Origin: Xiphophorus maculatus
Taxonomy: Eukaryota; Chordata; Actinopteri; Cyprinodontiformes; Poeciliidae
Length of the DNA: 64,000 bases
Assembly: GCF_002775205.1 (NCBI RefSeq)
Contig: NC_036456.1
Coordinates: 5,409,463-5,473,462 of the forward strand
Direction of reading: 5' to 3'
This document shows positions 46,501 to 58,582 of the stretch, in pieces; within the stretch, counting starts at the first letter, position 1; every line of letters starts with the position of its first letter. The notes under the pieces are model-generated. The model searched no databases and was not told the DNA's origin. It saw nothing but the letters and a program-made list of their open reading frames with translations. The translations under genes and the position numbers were made by a program.

Positions 46501-46997
46501 CTACTTCAATATAGTTTTAGTAAGTAACTGCAATAAACGACACAAGTAAGAGTAACAAAGCATTTGGTGAAATGGTTATTAACTACTGTTTCACTGATCA
46601 TAATGTGCAATGTAATATTACCCATTTATTTCAGCAGACATGAATAACAATGACGTTATGTGCACTGTTAGGTATTTTAAAACCAAAAATGAAAAATATT
46701 AATACAAGACAACAAATAAAGGTTAGATGGAACCTAACAAACATTTATCTGTGTATCATGTTTTATTTTTTTATGGATTAAAATGTGTTCTTCATTCAGT
46801 TAAGTTACTTGCATTAGGTTGCATATCAACAAAATTTACTCAAGAGTGTAACATATGGAAAAATAGTCCTAATTTTAATGAATGTTTTTGGGGTCAAAAG
46901 TTACAGAGTAATTGAGTAAATCTAATTAGTTAATACCTGCCTTTGGCTGTTTGAGCAATATCACTTTTACAATGTCAATTAATTTTTGCAGAATATA

Positions 46998-48565
46998 CAA
47001 TGCTCAAAAAAATAAAGGGAACACTTAAACAACACAATATAACTCCAAGTAAATCAAACTTCTGTGAAATCAAACTGTCCACTTAGGAAGCAACACTGAT
47101 TGACAATCAATTTCACCTGCTGTTGTGCAAACGGAATAGACAACAGGTGGAAATGATTGGCAATTAGCAAGACACACTCAATAAAGGAGTGGTTCTGCAG
47201 TTGGGACCACAGACCACTTCTCAGTACCTATGCTGTCTGGCTTATGTTTTGAATGTTGGTGGTGCTTTCACACTTGTGGTAGCATGAGACGGACTCCACA
47301 ACCCACACAAGTGGCTCAGGTAGTGCAGCTCATCCAGGATGGCACATCAATGCGAGCTGTGGCAAGAAGGTTTGCTGTGTCTGTCAGCGTAGTGTCCAGA
47401 GGCTGGAGGCGCTACCAGGAGACAGGCCAGTACACCAGGAGACGTGGAGGAGGCCGTAGGAGGGCAACAACCCAGCAGCAGGACCGCTACCTCCGCCTTT
47501 GTGCAAGAAGGAACAGGAGGAGCACTGCCAGAGCCCTGCAAAATGACCTCCAGCAGGCCACAAATGTGCATGTGTCTGCACAAACGGTTAGAAACCGACT
47601 CCATGAGGATGGTATGAGGGCCCGACGTCCACAGATGGGGGTTGTGCTCACAGCCCAACACCGTGTAGGACGCTTGGCATTTGCCAGAGAACACCAGGAT
47701 TGGCAAATTCGCCACTGGCGCCTTGTGCTCTTCACAGATGAAAGCAGGTTCACACTGAGCACATGTGACAGACGTGACAGAGTCTGGAGACGCCGTGGAG
47801 AGTGGTCTGCTGCCTGCAACATCCTTCAGCATGACCGGTTTGGCAATGGGTCAGTAATGGTGTGGGGTGGCATTTCTTTGGAGGGCCGCACAGCCCTCCA
47901 TGTGTTCACCAGAGGTAGCCTGACTGCCATTAGGTACCGAGATGAGATCCTCAGACCCCTTGTGAGACCATATGCTGGTGCGGTTGGCCCTGGGTTCCTC
48001 CTAATGCAGGACAATGCTAGACCTCATGTGGCTGGAGTGTGTCAGCAGTTCCTGCAAGATGAAGGCATTGAAGCTATGGACTGGCCAGCCCGTTCCCCAG
48101 ACCTGAATCCGATTGAGCACATCTGGGACATCATGTCTCGCTCCATCCACCAACGTCACGTTGCACCACAGACTGTCCAGGAGTTGGCGGATGCTTTAGT
48201 CCAGGTCTGGGAGGAGATCCCTCAGGAGACCATCCGCCACCTCATCAGGAGCATGCCCAGGCATTGTAGGGAGGTCATACAGGCACGTGGAGGCCACACA
48301 CAATACTGAGCCTCATTTTGACTTGTTTTAAGGACATTACATTAAAGTTGGATCAGCGTGTAGTGTTATTTCACTTTAATTTTGTGTGTGGCTCCAAATC
48401 CAGGCCTCCATTGGTTAATAAATTTGATTTCCATTGATGATTTTTGTGTGATTTTGTTGTCAGCACATTGAACTTTGTACAGAACAAAGTATTCAATGAG
48501 AATATTTCTTTCATTCAGATCTAGGATGTGTTATTTGAGTGTTCCCTTTATTTTTTTGAGCGGTG
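46998..48565 (+). mobile_element. Complete Tc1-like transposon
   Basis: Inverted ends CAATGCTCAAAAAAATAAAG (left) and CACCGCTCAAAAAAATAAAG (complement of the right end) continue into GGGAACAC and are flanked by TA. The 1568-bp element encloses one intact transposase gene. A truncated relative is at 59122-60046. Confidence 0.95.
47284..48309 (+). CDS. Tc1-like transposase, DD34E, intact
   Basis: 341 residues from the Met at 47284 ([10 protein letters not shown]). An earlier in-frame Met at 47230 adds 18 residues that do not look like the family. Two helix-turn-helix regions (about residues 10-45 and 75-110, separated by an RRRGGGRRR hook) bind the element ends. The catalytic triad is present: Asp152 in TDESRF, Asp243 in QDNARPH and Glu278 in [12 protein letters not shown], with 34 residues between the last two. 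The GGISLEGRT region between them is also typical. The enzyme cuts the transposon out and inserts it at TA. No stop or frameshift is seen, so activity is possible. The overlapping minus-strand frames are shadows. Confidence 0.95.
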   Translation: MRRTPQPTQVAQVVQLIQDGTSMRAVARRFAVSVSVVSRGWRRYQETGQYTRRRGGGRRRATTQQQDRYLRLCARRNRRSTARALQNDLQQATNVHVSAQTVRNRLHEDGMRARRPQMGVVLTAQHRVGRLAFAREHQDWQIRHWRLVLFTDESRFTLSTCDRRDRVWRRRGEWSAACNILQHDRFGNGSVMVWGGISLEGRTALHVFTRGSLTAIRYRDEILRPLVRPYAGAVGPGFLLMQDNARPHVAGVCQQFLQDEGIEAMDWPARSPDLNPIEHIWDIMSRSIHQRHVAPQTVQELADALVQVWEEIPQETIRHLIRSMPRHCREVIQARGGHTQY

Positions 48566-49025
48566 TATATAGTTGCTTAAGTATGAACAGTTACCTGCAA
48601 AAGTGGTGCAATACTTCTTGGTAAAGCTTTTTATTTCCAATCATATCTAATTATTGATTTGAAAGTATCAATGTTTTTTTATTATCAGTAATTGTTAATT
48701 TATATGTGTTGTAATTGCATAAATAATATGAGGGTCATAATCATAAGGGTCAAGGCTGAAATAGGCGTTATTAAGAAAGGAAATCTTGTTGTCCATCACA
48801 AAGTTTGTCCAGTTAAATTTTGGAAGAAGGGCGGGTCTTTCTCTTAGTACCGCCTATTTTAGCTCTGGTCTTGTATAGTCTCAGATTCGCGGTCATTTTC
48901 TTTTATTGTACGGCTGAATCAGAGACGTAGGTATTTTATGGTATTATTTGAATAATAAGTTAATGTTTTTATTGCGTTTCGTCTTTATAGTTGTTATTGT
49001 CTATATATTTTGTGTTTTCTAGAAA

Positions 49026-49109
49026 ATGGTAGATTGTTCTCCATTAAAACTCCCGAAATTAAGCGACCCGGACCTCAAAGCGGTCCAAAATGCTGCCCAG
49101 CTGGCTTGT
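49026..49109 (+). CDS. First coding exon of a two-way spliced locus
   Basis: 28 codons from ATG (MVDCSPLKLPKLSDPDLK and on, to QLAC) end in phase 0 at a strong donor (GTAAGT, 49110). Joined to the acceptor at 51353 the frame continues (YRCTDPLAS). Joined to the acceptor at 49394 it reads five more codons and stops, which would make it an upstream ORF ahead of the zinc-finger frame. Unknown family. Confidence 0.5.
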
Positions 49110-49414
49110 GTAAGTATATTAGTTGGTAACTAATTTTAAAAAGTATTGTGTTTGGAAATTTGTGTATGAGGTTGTGTAGTGTTAAGTAGTTCGAATGACG
49201 GCAATTCTTTTTGGATATGAAAACATACCTGTGAAGTTTTAGGTTAGAGAATTCCATAACTTTCGCCTCCAGTGGGTACGTGAACTACCTACGTAAAATG
49301 GAGGGGGGAGGGAGGGCCGCCATTACACTACGGACAGATGGACGTAAGTTGGAATTACAGTTTAACTGATTGATTTTGTTGGGTTTTTTTGTAGGTTTCT
49401 GAAGACACTTAGCT

Positions 49415-50034
49415 ATGCAATGGAAATGTAAGTACTGCTTGTTTTCGTCTGAAAAGAGGGCTCAACTATTCAAGCACTACCGCTTAAAACATGGCAGCTA
49501 CGCAAGAACTACTCCAATTCCATGTCTCCACCCAGATTGTCTGTGTTCATTTAACTCATTTAATGCCCTCAAAGTGCATTTATCAAGAAATCATTCCCAT
49601 GAAGTGCATGATGGGCAGACGAGTGGAGCTGATGCAATCCCTGTGATATTCAATTGTCCTCATTGCAGTTTTGAAGAACCCTGCACAGAACTCTTCCCCC
49701 CCATTTGCGTCAACATCTTAAAAATAAGGAAACTGTGAAATGTCCATATCAAAACTGCATTTTTGAGAGCAATGTCTACTCAACATTTAATGCTCATAAA
49801 TGCAAAGACCATCGGCTTCCCTGTCAGAAGCGGCTGGAGCCTGATATTACCATGCGCAGCACACCTCCTGATCCAGATCCAAGCTTGTCACAAGATTTGC
49901 AAGAAGATGTGGATTTTTGTAGTGATCCTACAGACCGAGGCACAATTGAGGCAGAAGCTGAAATTGTACATTTGGATCATTTACCTTTGATACCTTTACC
50001 CTTATTGGAAAAGCGATTTTTATTTCTTGTTTGA
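49415..50034 (+). pseudogene. C2H2 zinc-finger ORF with a frameshift
   Basis: The frame opens MQWKCKYCLFSSEKRAQLFK. It holds C2H2-like fingers: C-x2-C with H-x5-H, then CLHPDC with HLSRNH. After CPHC the frame leaves at a run of seven C (49696-49702), and a second frame carries on with HLRQH, CPYQNC and AHKCKDH, then an acidic tail to 50034. One added C, or two fewer, would join the frames. The protein type resembles multi-copy finger proteins in teleost genomes that begin MQWKC. It may be a real gene with a base-count error, or a pseudogene. Confidence 0.55.
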
Positions 50035-51353
50035 TTCTTTTTTGTTGGAGGGAGCATCATTGCACTTGCAGACTACTAAATGGTTTTATGTTAATGAGGA
50101 GAAACATCACTTCACTATTCACTTTATCGATGTTATGATAAATGTTAGGCTCTATTATTGAGAACTGAGTTTTTGTTTCACACCAGTTAACAAAGACATT
50201 TAAGCAGGGATTCTCAAAGTTTTAAAGACTGAGGGCCATTTGAAGGATTCAATGTTGGATTGAAGGCTGCCCTCATGTCATTTTTTTTTCTTTTTTCTAA
50301 AAAAGTCTATGGAAAACTTTGTTTCCAGGTTAGTGCGTATGTAACCACACTTGAGAATCCTGTATTTAAGGTAAACTTGTTTAATTATTAAACATTTTTG
50401 TCCACTCAAACTGTTGTCTGTTGGCTCTTCGTTTCAATAACTTAACACTTTTGGTTCATCTTACTTGAACATATCAAGGCAATTGGTTTCCTAATATTTT
50501 GCAAGTAATGTGAACGCTTAAACGTGTAAACATAACTTAATTTTTATGAGTACTGCTTAACTGACATAACTCACAAATTGAAGTAGTCATAATTGACATT
50601 TTATAGGCAACCTTACTAATGATTTTGAGTTACCCATACTCAAGTTTACTGCCATTGCATGAGTTGTCTGAATGAATATTTTACAGTTAACCCAATTAAT
50701 GATTTTTGAGTTAACGGCACTCAGGTTTACTGCCATTATCTGAGTGGTGTAAACATAGTTATTTATAGCTATAACAACTTAAAACGAATTAGCTACTTTA
50801 CTTGGAGATTTTGAGGCAATCGGTTTCCTAACTTTTTTTTAAGTAAAGTGAACTTATTACATTTTACAGTGTATGATATTTGTTAACTGAAAGTATTTCT
50901 CAATCATTTGTACTTTTCATATGATGAAAAATAATGTTAGATGTAATTCTGATTGTTGTGACATTTGCAGTTATCTGTTTTGTTATGGTCATATGAAAGA
51001 TGAGTTTTTTTCTCCCCACATAATTCAACAAAATTATTTTCCAGCAGCTTTGAGTAAACTTGTTTTTCTTTTCTTATAACAACTGCAGAGCCAGTTGTTA
51101 TGTATTTCATATGTGACTACTTTCTTAAAAAAAAATTCTTTATTTTCTGTGTCAAGTTTTAAGTTGTCTTTAGATGTTTTCTTTGTTTTAAACTTTTGTT
51201 CACAAACTAAGCATGTGTGACATGAAGCATTTAGAGTGATGGAATAGTTTCCGTATTAGTTGTTTAATAGGATTCATTATTTATGGTGCTGTTAAGTATA
51301 GTATTAGTGTTCGTTGTAAAATGTGTTTAACAGTTCTTTTTTTTTTTTCACAG

Positions 51354-51579
51354 TACCGTTGCACAGATCCCCTAGCTTCCCGCGAAGCTATACGAAGAAG
51401 CATGCATGAGGCTTTCCAGCTGAGCCTCGAAGCTCTAGAGAAAAAGGCCAGGCAGCTGAAGGCTTCAGAGAAGAGGGTGAAGCATCTCCTCAAGGAAGTT
51501 GACAATGTCAACAAGACATTGGTTGCTGCCCAGCAAAAAATTGACGTATTGGAGGGTTGCACAGCATTTTATGTTGATG
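51354..51579 (+). CDS. Coiled-coil exon
   Basis: Acceptor (poly-T, CAG at 51351-51353) and donor (GATG|GTAGGT) bound a frame that starts YRCTDPLASREAIRRSMHEA and continues with LSLEALEKKARQLKASEKR and KHLLKEVDNVNK, a strong coiled coil. It is in phase with the exon at 49026-49109. Next exons are uncertain; a candidate piece is at 52500-52605. Confidence 0.5.
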
Positions 51580-52499
51580 GTAGGTATATTTATAGTATAT
51601 CATGCTGATTATAGGTTTTATTTTATATTTTAATCTTAATTAACATACGATAGAATGGTATATCATGAGGTATTTGTAGTGTATGCAGAAACTATTTTTT
51701 GTTTCTTCGATGTTTTATTTTTACAAATCCATTGTGAATAAAAGGAAAGATTCACTTTTGATAAAAGAAATGTAAAAAAAACTGTCAACTATCAAACTGA
51801 CAATTGAGCTTCACAAAATAATGACATTCATTCACTCATTTAGATGTTAAATAATGATTGGCAGAGATTTTAAAGCAGAAAATGTTGTGTAAGTGAGCAT
51901 AGTGTTTTGCAGGAGCTTGAGAAGCAAGGTTTGAGTCCAAACACTACGAGCTTTGAGACGAAAGACATCGAGTCCTGCTCCACGTTCCTCCCACAGTCAT
52001 GTTAATTGGGTTTTGTAAAATTTTCCTTTGGTACGTGTGTGCAAAACAGCAGACGGGTCGCAGGGTATCCTGTCTGATATTCTTTTTTTATGCTAGAATC
52101 TTTCAGAAAAAACTGATGCAACGACCCAAACACAGTACGAGGAGGAAGAAGTGCAAGAGATGAGTTGGATTGCTGAAGATACATTTTTTTTCTTCTTTAA
52201 GTTCAGAGTGTTTTTGTATGTTCTTTCAAAAATGGTTCTATTAAAACGGTTTTACTTTTCTGAATGGATTCATTTTACATTTTTGTAACATGATAAAACA
52301 AGATGACCCTTCTGGGGTAAAATGTAGTTTAATGTGAAGTTGAGTTCAAGTTTGAGGGAAGGTCCAAGTGGGATATTAACAGACTAAAAGCAAGTTTGGT
52401 AGAAATGTTGATGTCACACAACTGTGTTGTGGTTTTGACAGAGCTTAGATGGAAGGGAAGATTTTATTTATTTTGTTGGTTTCTATTTTTATTGAACAA

Positions 52500-52715
52500 C
52501 ATGGATGGTGGCTAAAGTATGGTATGGACAACCCAAAGAACCAACACCAGAACCGGTTGATTAAGGAGCTGAAGGAGAGAGAGGGAGCAGCAACATCCGC
52601 AGCAGGTGAGATAGTGAGACGCAAAGGATACTTTGAAGATGACTTGTACACACACTGGCCAGTGCAACAAAGACTCTGGAAAAATGGAGGATTTCTAATT
52701 TATTTCTATTTGTGA
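52500..52715 (+). CDS. Possible further exon, unknown product
   Basis: The frame has protein-like text (YGMDNPKNQHQNRLIKELKE, then EGAATSAAG and RRKGYFEDDLYTHW). A donor-like site (GCAG|GTGAGA) occurs at about 52605. No known domain and no certain acceptor. Confidence 0.3.
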   Translation, partial: HGWWLKYGMDNPKNQHQNRLIKELKEREGAATSAAGEIVRRKGYFEDDLYTHWPVQQRLWKNGGFLIYFYL

Positions 52716-52924
52716 CAAATAACTAATAAAATGGAGTGATCAGAATTAATTTAGTAAAATATAAACGCTGTGTTTTTTCTACAAGTAAATAGTCACATCA
52801 AAAAGTTAGAAATGTCTAGTTTCTTACAGCATAGTTAAACAAAGTTAGAGATGTTATCGTTATTGCTTTTTTTCCCCAATTCCCAAATATATTGGGGTGT
52901 GTGACAGATTGTGTGAATGACAGG

Positions 52925-53740
52925 TGTTAAGGAAAAATGATTATTTTTAGTGCTTAATACAGTTAATCTTACGACATGTGTTAAAGGTATATTCAGCACT
53001 CTTATTTGGAACAGTTTTCTCTGCAGATGAGCAGACATTCAGACAAACAGGGGCCAAAATGCAGATCACTCAATGGAGCCTCCCCACTGTGAGGCCGGGC
53101 TATAGGAGGCCATAAAATTAGCATTTCCTTGGGAGACAGAGACTTTAGATTTCTCAGGTATGGGGGGGGGGGGGGGGGGCGTGGTAAAGGCCAGCGATCT
53201 GCTTCTTTTTCTCGGTAGAAGGCAGATGGTCCTTTGATCTTTGCGTAGATCAGGGGGAGTTTCCAAGTTACTCTGAGTGCTTAAGGGACTTTCCAGTTGG
53301 TCAACAAGAGCAACGCCTTGAGTGCATAAATTAAATAGAGAAACACCTCTTTAGTATAAGATTTCGCATCGGGAGAGAAAATGCAGAGAGCGGCCACCAT
53401 TTTGCCTTTTTGCATTGGCTCTCTCTCCAAAGACGTCTTTGCTTTTTGTTTGTCTTTGTTTTGTGTTTGTCTGTCTTCCCCTTGTCTGTCTTTATTTTTA
53501 TGAGAAAAATGCATATCTCTGTTCCTCTGCAGCTTTGTTGTTGATTGCTTTGTATGAGATTAAACTCTGTGATCTGTGACGTCAACGCGCTTTGTTGTTG
53601 CTTTCACTTTAGAGCACGCCGCCACTCGTCGAGGATCCCGGGAAAATTAAAGAGGAAAGAGCCAAACGTTTTGTCCAAAGTTAGCATTAAATTATCCTCT
53701 TTTTTAACACAGGCATTAACTTATAATACTTTTTATAACA
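52925..53740 (-). mobile_element. Solo-LTR-like element (reverse copy of 4785-5610)
   Basis: Homologous over most of its length to the element in the C1q-1 intron, inverted. It holds an 18-G run at 53162-53179. Ends are approximate (TGTTAAGG at 52925, ATAACA at 53740) and no target duplication was found. Open frames inside are artefacts. Confidence 0.55.
53162..53179. repeat. Poly-G run (18 G)
   Basis: An uninterrupted G homopolymer, rare in this AT-rich window and prone to length error. Confidence 0.97.
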
Positions 53741-54307
53741 ATGTTTTGTGAAGTTCGGTACATTTACTTGTATTAGATACACCACATTCAATTTTGGGAA
53801 TGGTGTGACTTATTGCAGCAACTAGTCAAAATTTGTTTTAAGATATCCCCAAATGAATTAGAGATATTTTTAGTTAGATGGCTTTTCCATTTAAGATATC
53901 TTAAAATAATTACGTTCGAGATATGTTAAGTTATGATAATAGATATGTGTCCCGTTAACAGATGAAGTGACATCATTTGAGATATTTTGAGAGTAACTTT
54001 CACTCGTCAAAATGTAATGTAAGATGTCATAAATTATTGTTTTTAACAGTCAAAAAGTACATTCAGATATCTTAATTGACATTGCGAATAGTCAAAATGT
54101 AGTTTTGTCTACAAAATACATTTTTACACAGTACGAGTCATCCAAATTGATGTTAAAATGGCTTGCCATACATTACATTCTGCAGGTAACTGTTTGGATA
54201 GCAGCATAGAGGGTCTTACACGTAAATCTTAATTTAGATATCTAAAAATGTAATTATAAGTAGTTGTAAGTACGTTGGAGATATCTCAAATAAAAATGTC
54301 GTTTTAT

Positions 54308-54507
54308 GGGGCGTGCTGTGGTGGCACAGGGGGTTAGCACGCCCCACGTTTGGAGGCCTTAGTCCTCGACGTGGACGTCGCGGGTTCGACTCCTGGTCCC
54401 GACGACCTTTGCCGCATGTCTTCCCCCCTCTCCTCACCCTCCTTCCTGTCTGCCTACTGTGAAAAAAAAATACGAGCCACTAGCGCCGCAAAAGCTCTTG
54501 GGAGAAA
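54308..54507 (+). mobile_element. tRNA-derived SINE with perfect target duplication
   Basis: The head has A-box and B-box words (TGGCACAGGGGGTTAGC, GGGTTCGACTCC), then a body including 'ccgcatgtcttcccccctct' and an A-rich tail. It is flanked by AAAAATGTCGTTTTAT at 54292-54307 and 54508-54523, a perfect 16-bp target-site duplication, so this is a fairly recent insertion. Confidence 0.93.
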
Positions 54508-55171
54508 AAAAATGTCGTTTTATTTAGTCAACATACATTTTTAGATATCTACAATGCAATTACGAATAGTTAAACGAGACAGAATATATGTTCAATCGGC
54601 CTGTCATACAGTCTACGTATTTATGTTTCTGCTGTGGCGTTCACAGATGACCGTGAGCCACTGCGGGAGACGTAGACGACCCACGACGCAGTGACGTTCG
54701 TTGCAAATCTATTGGTTGGTTGACCTCTCTAACATTCCGTACACTGAGATTTGAATGAGTCTTTTACAGACCCCTTTGAAGTGAATATCTCATGAGAGTT
54801 TTCGTACAATCTCAAGTTTGAACCAGGAGAGTATTAACCGGATTGCTTTGAAGCCTTTTCCGTCGAGGTAAGTTTTTGCATGTTTGATAAAAATGTTATG
54901 AATGTTAAGTTTGTTAAAATACAGCGCTGTACTACGGCCATAATATAAACTATTACATGCACGGCAGTAACGTAATGTAGCTTCACGCTAGGTGTTCTAA
55001 TATCTACTATTTATGTGAATAAATATAAGCTTGGAACAGTTGCTAGACTTAGGTTATGTGGGTCTTGAGCAAAGTTCTGTTCAGCTGTGAAGATATATGT
55101 CGGGACCGCGCACTGCAGTAAGAGGAGGATCCGTTAAAATTTGTAGTTGCTAATTTTAATCATAAGTTAAG

Positions 55172-55172
<1 letters not shown>

Positions 55173-55228
<56 letters not shown>
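55173..55228. repeat. (TA)n microsatellite
   Basis: About 25 TA dinucleotides. Confidence 0.95.
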
Positions 55229-55419
55229 CTTCCGCCCCCTCATTCTGAGTCGTTTCTGTACTGTCCGTTCTGTCTGTAGTGCCTGTCGTACTTCAGGCAC
55301 CCTTATCTCTGCGTCCTCGTTGCTCAAGCTCGTTGCTCGTAGCTATCCTGCACAGCCTAGCTGAGTGAATTTTTTGACCCACGTCAAAAAATTCAGCAAA
55401 TAGTCTGAATGGTTAGTGC

Positions 55420-55738
55420 TCCGTTTGTGCCGTTAAAATTTTTGTTTGTGCAGCTTTGGTTTCTGAAATATAAAAAATTATTTTTTAGGGTCATCCAGAG
55501 TTCACCATCCCCCCATGTTGCTCCAAAACAAACCAAAGTGGGCTACTTCGTTAGTGCAGGTTTGTGCCGTTAAAATTGTCGTTTGTGTAGCTTTCGTTGT
55601 CCAGATATTAAAAATTATAAGTTTGGCCGATGACGTCACCACCCCCGTATGGCTCCAAAACAAACAAAAGCGGGTGTTGCCCTGCAACCTCGGATGGCTG
55701 AGGGTAATGTAGATGATCATCCCTCAACGTGTGATGCT
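55420..55738. repeat. 137-bp tandem repeat, left part
   Basis: 'tttgtgccgttaaaatt' recurs 137 bp apart, with 'tggctccaaaacaaac' and 'gggctacttcgttagtgc'. The array continues after the LTR-like element, at 56640-56800. Confidence 0.85.
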
Positions 55739-56639
55739 GTAGTATGAGAAAGACGAGACACACACGTTGAGCTCTTTTTAACTTCAACAGGAAGATTTAT
55801 TCTTCTTCTGTGTTATAAACACACTTCATAGACAACATATTTCAGGTATCACATACTTCAGCAGAGAATCATTAGCTTCATTACATCAGAAATGGATGTA
55901 ATATTCCTTTAAACCAAACAATCATTATTTTAACATGCTCCATTTAGCATTATGAATTCCATAAAATGACCAAATTAATTCAGAAATGGCTTTTACTTCT
56001 CTAAACCATATTAACTTTGTAGCTAGTGCTTTAAATCCAATACCCTAAATATATGGCTTATCTGTTTTTTGCAACAAACCCATAAAGAAGCATCAAGAAA
56101 AATAAAATAAAGAAACGAAAATAATGTCCTTTGAGTGAGAACTGTCTCAAAAAGTGCAAAACACAAGTTCAAAAGAACTCCACAGTTCTTCAGCTAGCTC
56201 CTCCGGTAGCTAGCATTAGCTCCAATTAGCATTCAGAACAAGTCCCGTTTTTGTACACAATAACAATCACAAAACGAACTACGGGACACATTAGTTGACA
56301 TTCGATGTAAGAACCTTCTCAACTCTAAAAGAGTCCTGATATATGTACATAAAACCATATTTCTACTGACCTGTAGTATGAGAAAGACGAGACACACACG
56401 TTGAGCTCTTTGTAACTTCAACAGGAAAGATTTATTCTTCTGGTGTGCTCAATCTTTCCTTGGTCACTAACGCGTCAGCGCCCCTAGCGGCCATGTGTAG
56501 AATTGCACGGACTAACTGAAATAACACTACAGAACTTATTACGATCAGAAATTAAAGATTCAAAATGAAAAATTATGTTGGGGTGCCTATTTTCTTGCTT
56601 CTTGGTTTTGTTTACTAACTTGTTTTTCACCCCTCTACA
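55739..56639. mobile_element. LTR-like insertion with repeated start
   Basis: The sequence TGTAGTATGAGAAAGACGAG plus about 55 more bases occurs at 55739 and again at 56372 in direct orientation. The whole block ends CCCTCTACA at 56639, so it begins TGTAG and ends CTACA. It lies within the 137-bp tandem array. It may be two partial LTRs or a rearranged one; no internal genes. Confidence 0.5.
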
Positions 56640-56800
56640 ACGGGCTACTTCGTTAGTGCTGCGTTAGAGCAGGTTTGTGCCGTTAAAATTGTCGTTTGTG
56701 CAGCTTTGGTTTCTGAAATATTAAAAATTATTTTTTAGGTCATCCAGATTTCACCATTAACCCTAAACCAAAGTGGGCTACTGCTCAGTTTGTGCCCCTA
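56640..56800. repeat. 137-bp tandem repeat, right part
   Basis: Continuation of the array at 55420 after the LTR-like block, with the same 'gggctacttcgttagtgc' and 'tttgtgccgttaaaatt' words. Confidence 0.85.
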
Positions 56801-56999
56801 TCCCTTTTGAGACATTACATAATTTTCTTTCATAAGACAACTGACTTCACCTAAATTGATGACTGTGGCCTGCCACAAAGCAAGCAGTTATTAATTTTGG
56901 ATGTTATTGTGTTAAATTAAATTCTGCAGATTTTCAGCTGCTGTACAATGTGTATCTTTTCTTTGTTTTGAACTTCAATAAAGATTTAGAACAAGAAGA

Positions 57000-58582
57000 C
57001 ATTTGTCTCATTTCAAGAAATGTTTTTAGATAGCAATGTTTTCTCACCAATATAGCTCTGAAATTTGATGCCTTTGCTGACCTCCATACAACTGGTTCCA
57101 TCCTACCCTCACTCTGTGCACTAGTGATGGGATTTTCGGCTCCTTTTCGAGATGCGGCTCTAATGGCTCTTCTTACTGTGGAGAGCCGGCTCTTTCGGCT
57201 GCCAAACGGCTCACCATATATATTTTTGACATTATTAATTAATTAATAGCTTAAACCTAATTTTATAATATTTTGTTTCATTATTGACATTGTTAAGCAC
57301 TTATGATGAGTAAAAATGCCGCATAACAATGCTATAGCAATACCGATGCGTGTGATGTCCGCATGTGCAGGTTGTTTGTCGAGCCTGCAAGATAGGAAAT
57401 GCTGACTTTGCACAGTCTGCACTCTGCCCTGGAGCTTGATGTAGCATTAAAATGAGTCCAAATCTTGCTCTGTTTTCTGTCACTCATTTATTTTCACCTA
57501 TTCAGTTCTCACACTGACTCCCCTTCTTTCTGTGCTTCTTGACCGCTGAGTGAGTGTCTGTACATAAACACCTGCCGACGAACACTATACAGCTTGGCCA
57601 ATTGCCAGCCGTTTCCACAAAAAAAGTGGAGATAAACTTTTTTTTCAGTGTTTTCCCACCACATTATTAATTGAAACTATGTGTGATTGGTCAGATGTGT
57701 GGAGCACACGCTTGACATGAGGGCAGTGGACCGACGGAGGGAAAAAAACTCTCCGCTCTAGCACTGGCAGAAGAGCAAAACGCGCAAAGAGAGGGAGAAG
57801 GGGGGGAGAGACAGCGAGGCACCGCAGGACAAAAAAAAACGATGTGGGGAAAAACTATCGGCTCTGGCACTTGCAGAGCACAAGCACAACGACAGGGAGG
57901 CGGAGAGACAGCGATATACTGTAGAAAAAACCCCGGCTCCCAAATAGGATCCTAAAACGGCTCCCATTGTGGAGCCGGTTCCAATCGTTCACTTCAAAGA
58001 GCCGGCTCTTAGAGCCGGATCGTTAGCGACCGACACATCACTACTGAGCACGAACGATTCCTGACATGAATTTTTGGACTGGCCAGTGTGCAGGGAGATG
58101 TCAGCGCCTTCGATGGAGCACTGGAGCACCATTGGGCTGTTGACCGTTGGCTCTCTATCACATGCCATTTTAACATGGCATTGACACTCTTTACAGAAAC
58201 CTTTGATATTAATGTACTTACTAGTGACAGTTGGATAAACCTTTGCTCTTTAGAATACAAATGTACATGTGCTTTTCAACTTTTTCCAAACCAGATCATT
58301 AATTATATGACTCCAAGTGCCAGGTTTTAAAATTGTGTATTCCCTTTTGCCAGATGACGAAAACTTGTCATTGTATTCAACTCTTTCTGGTATAAATTTG
58401 ATCCATTCTTCAAATGGAACTTCAAGCTGAAAATCTGAAAATCGTCCAGTAGAAGTTGTGTCTGAGTCAAACTCTGTGTCCGCAGGGCTTTCAGGATCAC
58501 TTTCTTGATCATTTATTTCCAAGCCTGACCAGATATTTTGTCTGTTTAGCTTTACAAATATGCACAGGGCTTTTGCAGACAT
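57000..58582 (-). pseudogene. Broken gene of a teleost multi-copy family, with a hAT inserted
   Basis: The frame from 58582 reads through an acidic stretch (ESDPESPADTEFDSD) to GTWSHIINDLVWKKL and STCTFVF, then an in-frame TAA (58250-58252). It stays open afterwards with RAKVYPTVTSKYINIKGF and CKECQC, up to a 922-bp hAT element at 58043. Beyond the hAT, in another frame, EPVVWRSAKASNF continues to a likely donor near 57072. I recall similar text in uncharacterised multi-copy teleost proteins; function unknown. At least three defects (stop, insertion, frame change) argue for a dead copy. Confidence 0.5.
57122..58043. mobile_element. Non-autonomous hAT element
   Basis: Ends TAGTGATG and CATCACTA with 'cggctc/gagccg' words repeated inside both ends. 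Flanked by 8-bp duplications CTGTGCAC (57114-57121) and CTGAGCAC (58044-58051), one base different. No transposase. Confidence 0.88.

Noticed and set aside
47347-47832. Minus-strand frame of 161 codons opposite the transposase
   Set aside because: Shadow of the GC-rich transposase gene; no homology of its own, and the same shadow appears opposite the truncated copy.
54330-54400. Possible tRNA gene (A-box and B-box words)
   Set aside because: It is the head of a SINE with a 16-bp target duplication; no full cloverleaf is apparent.
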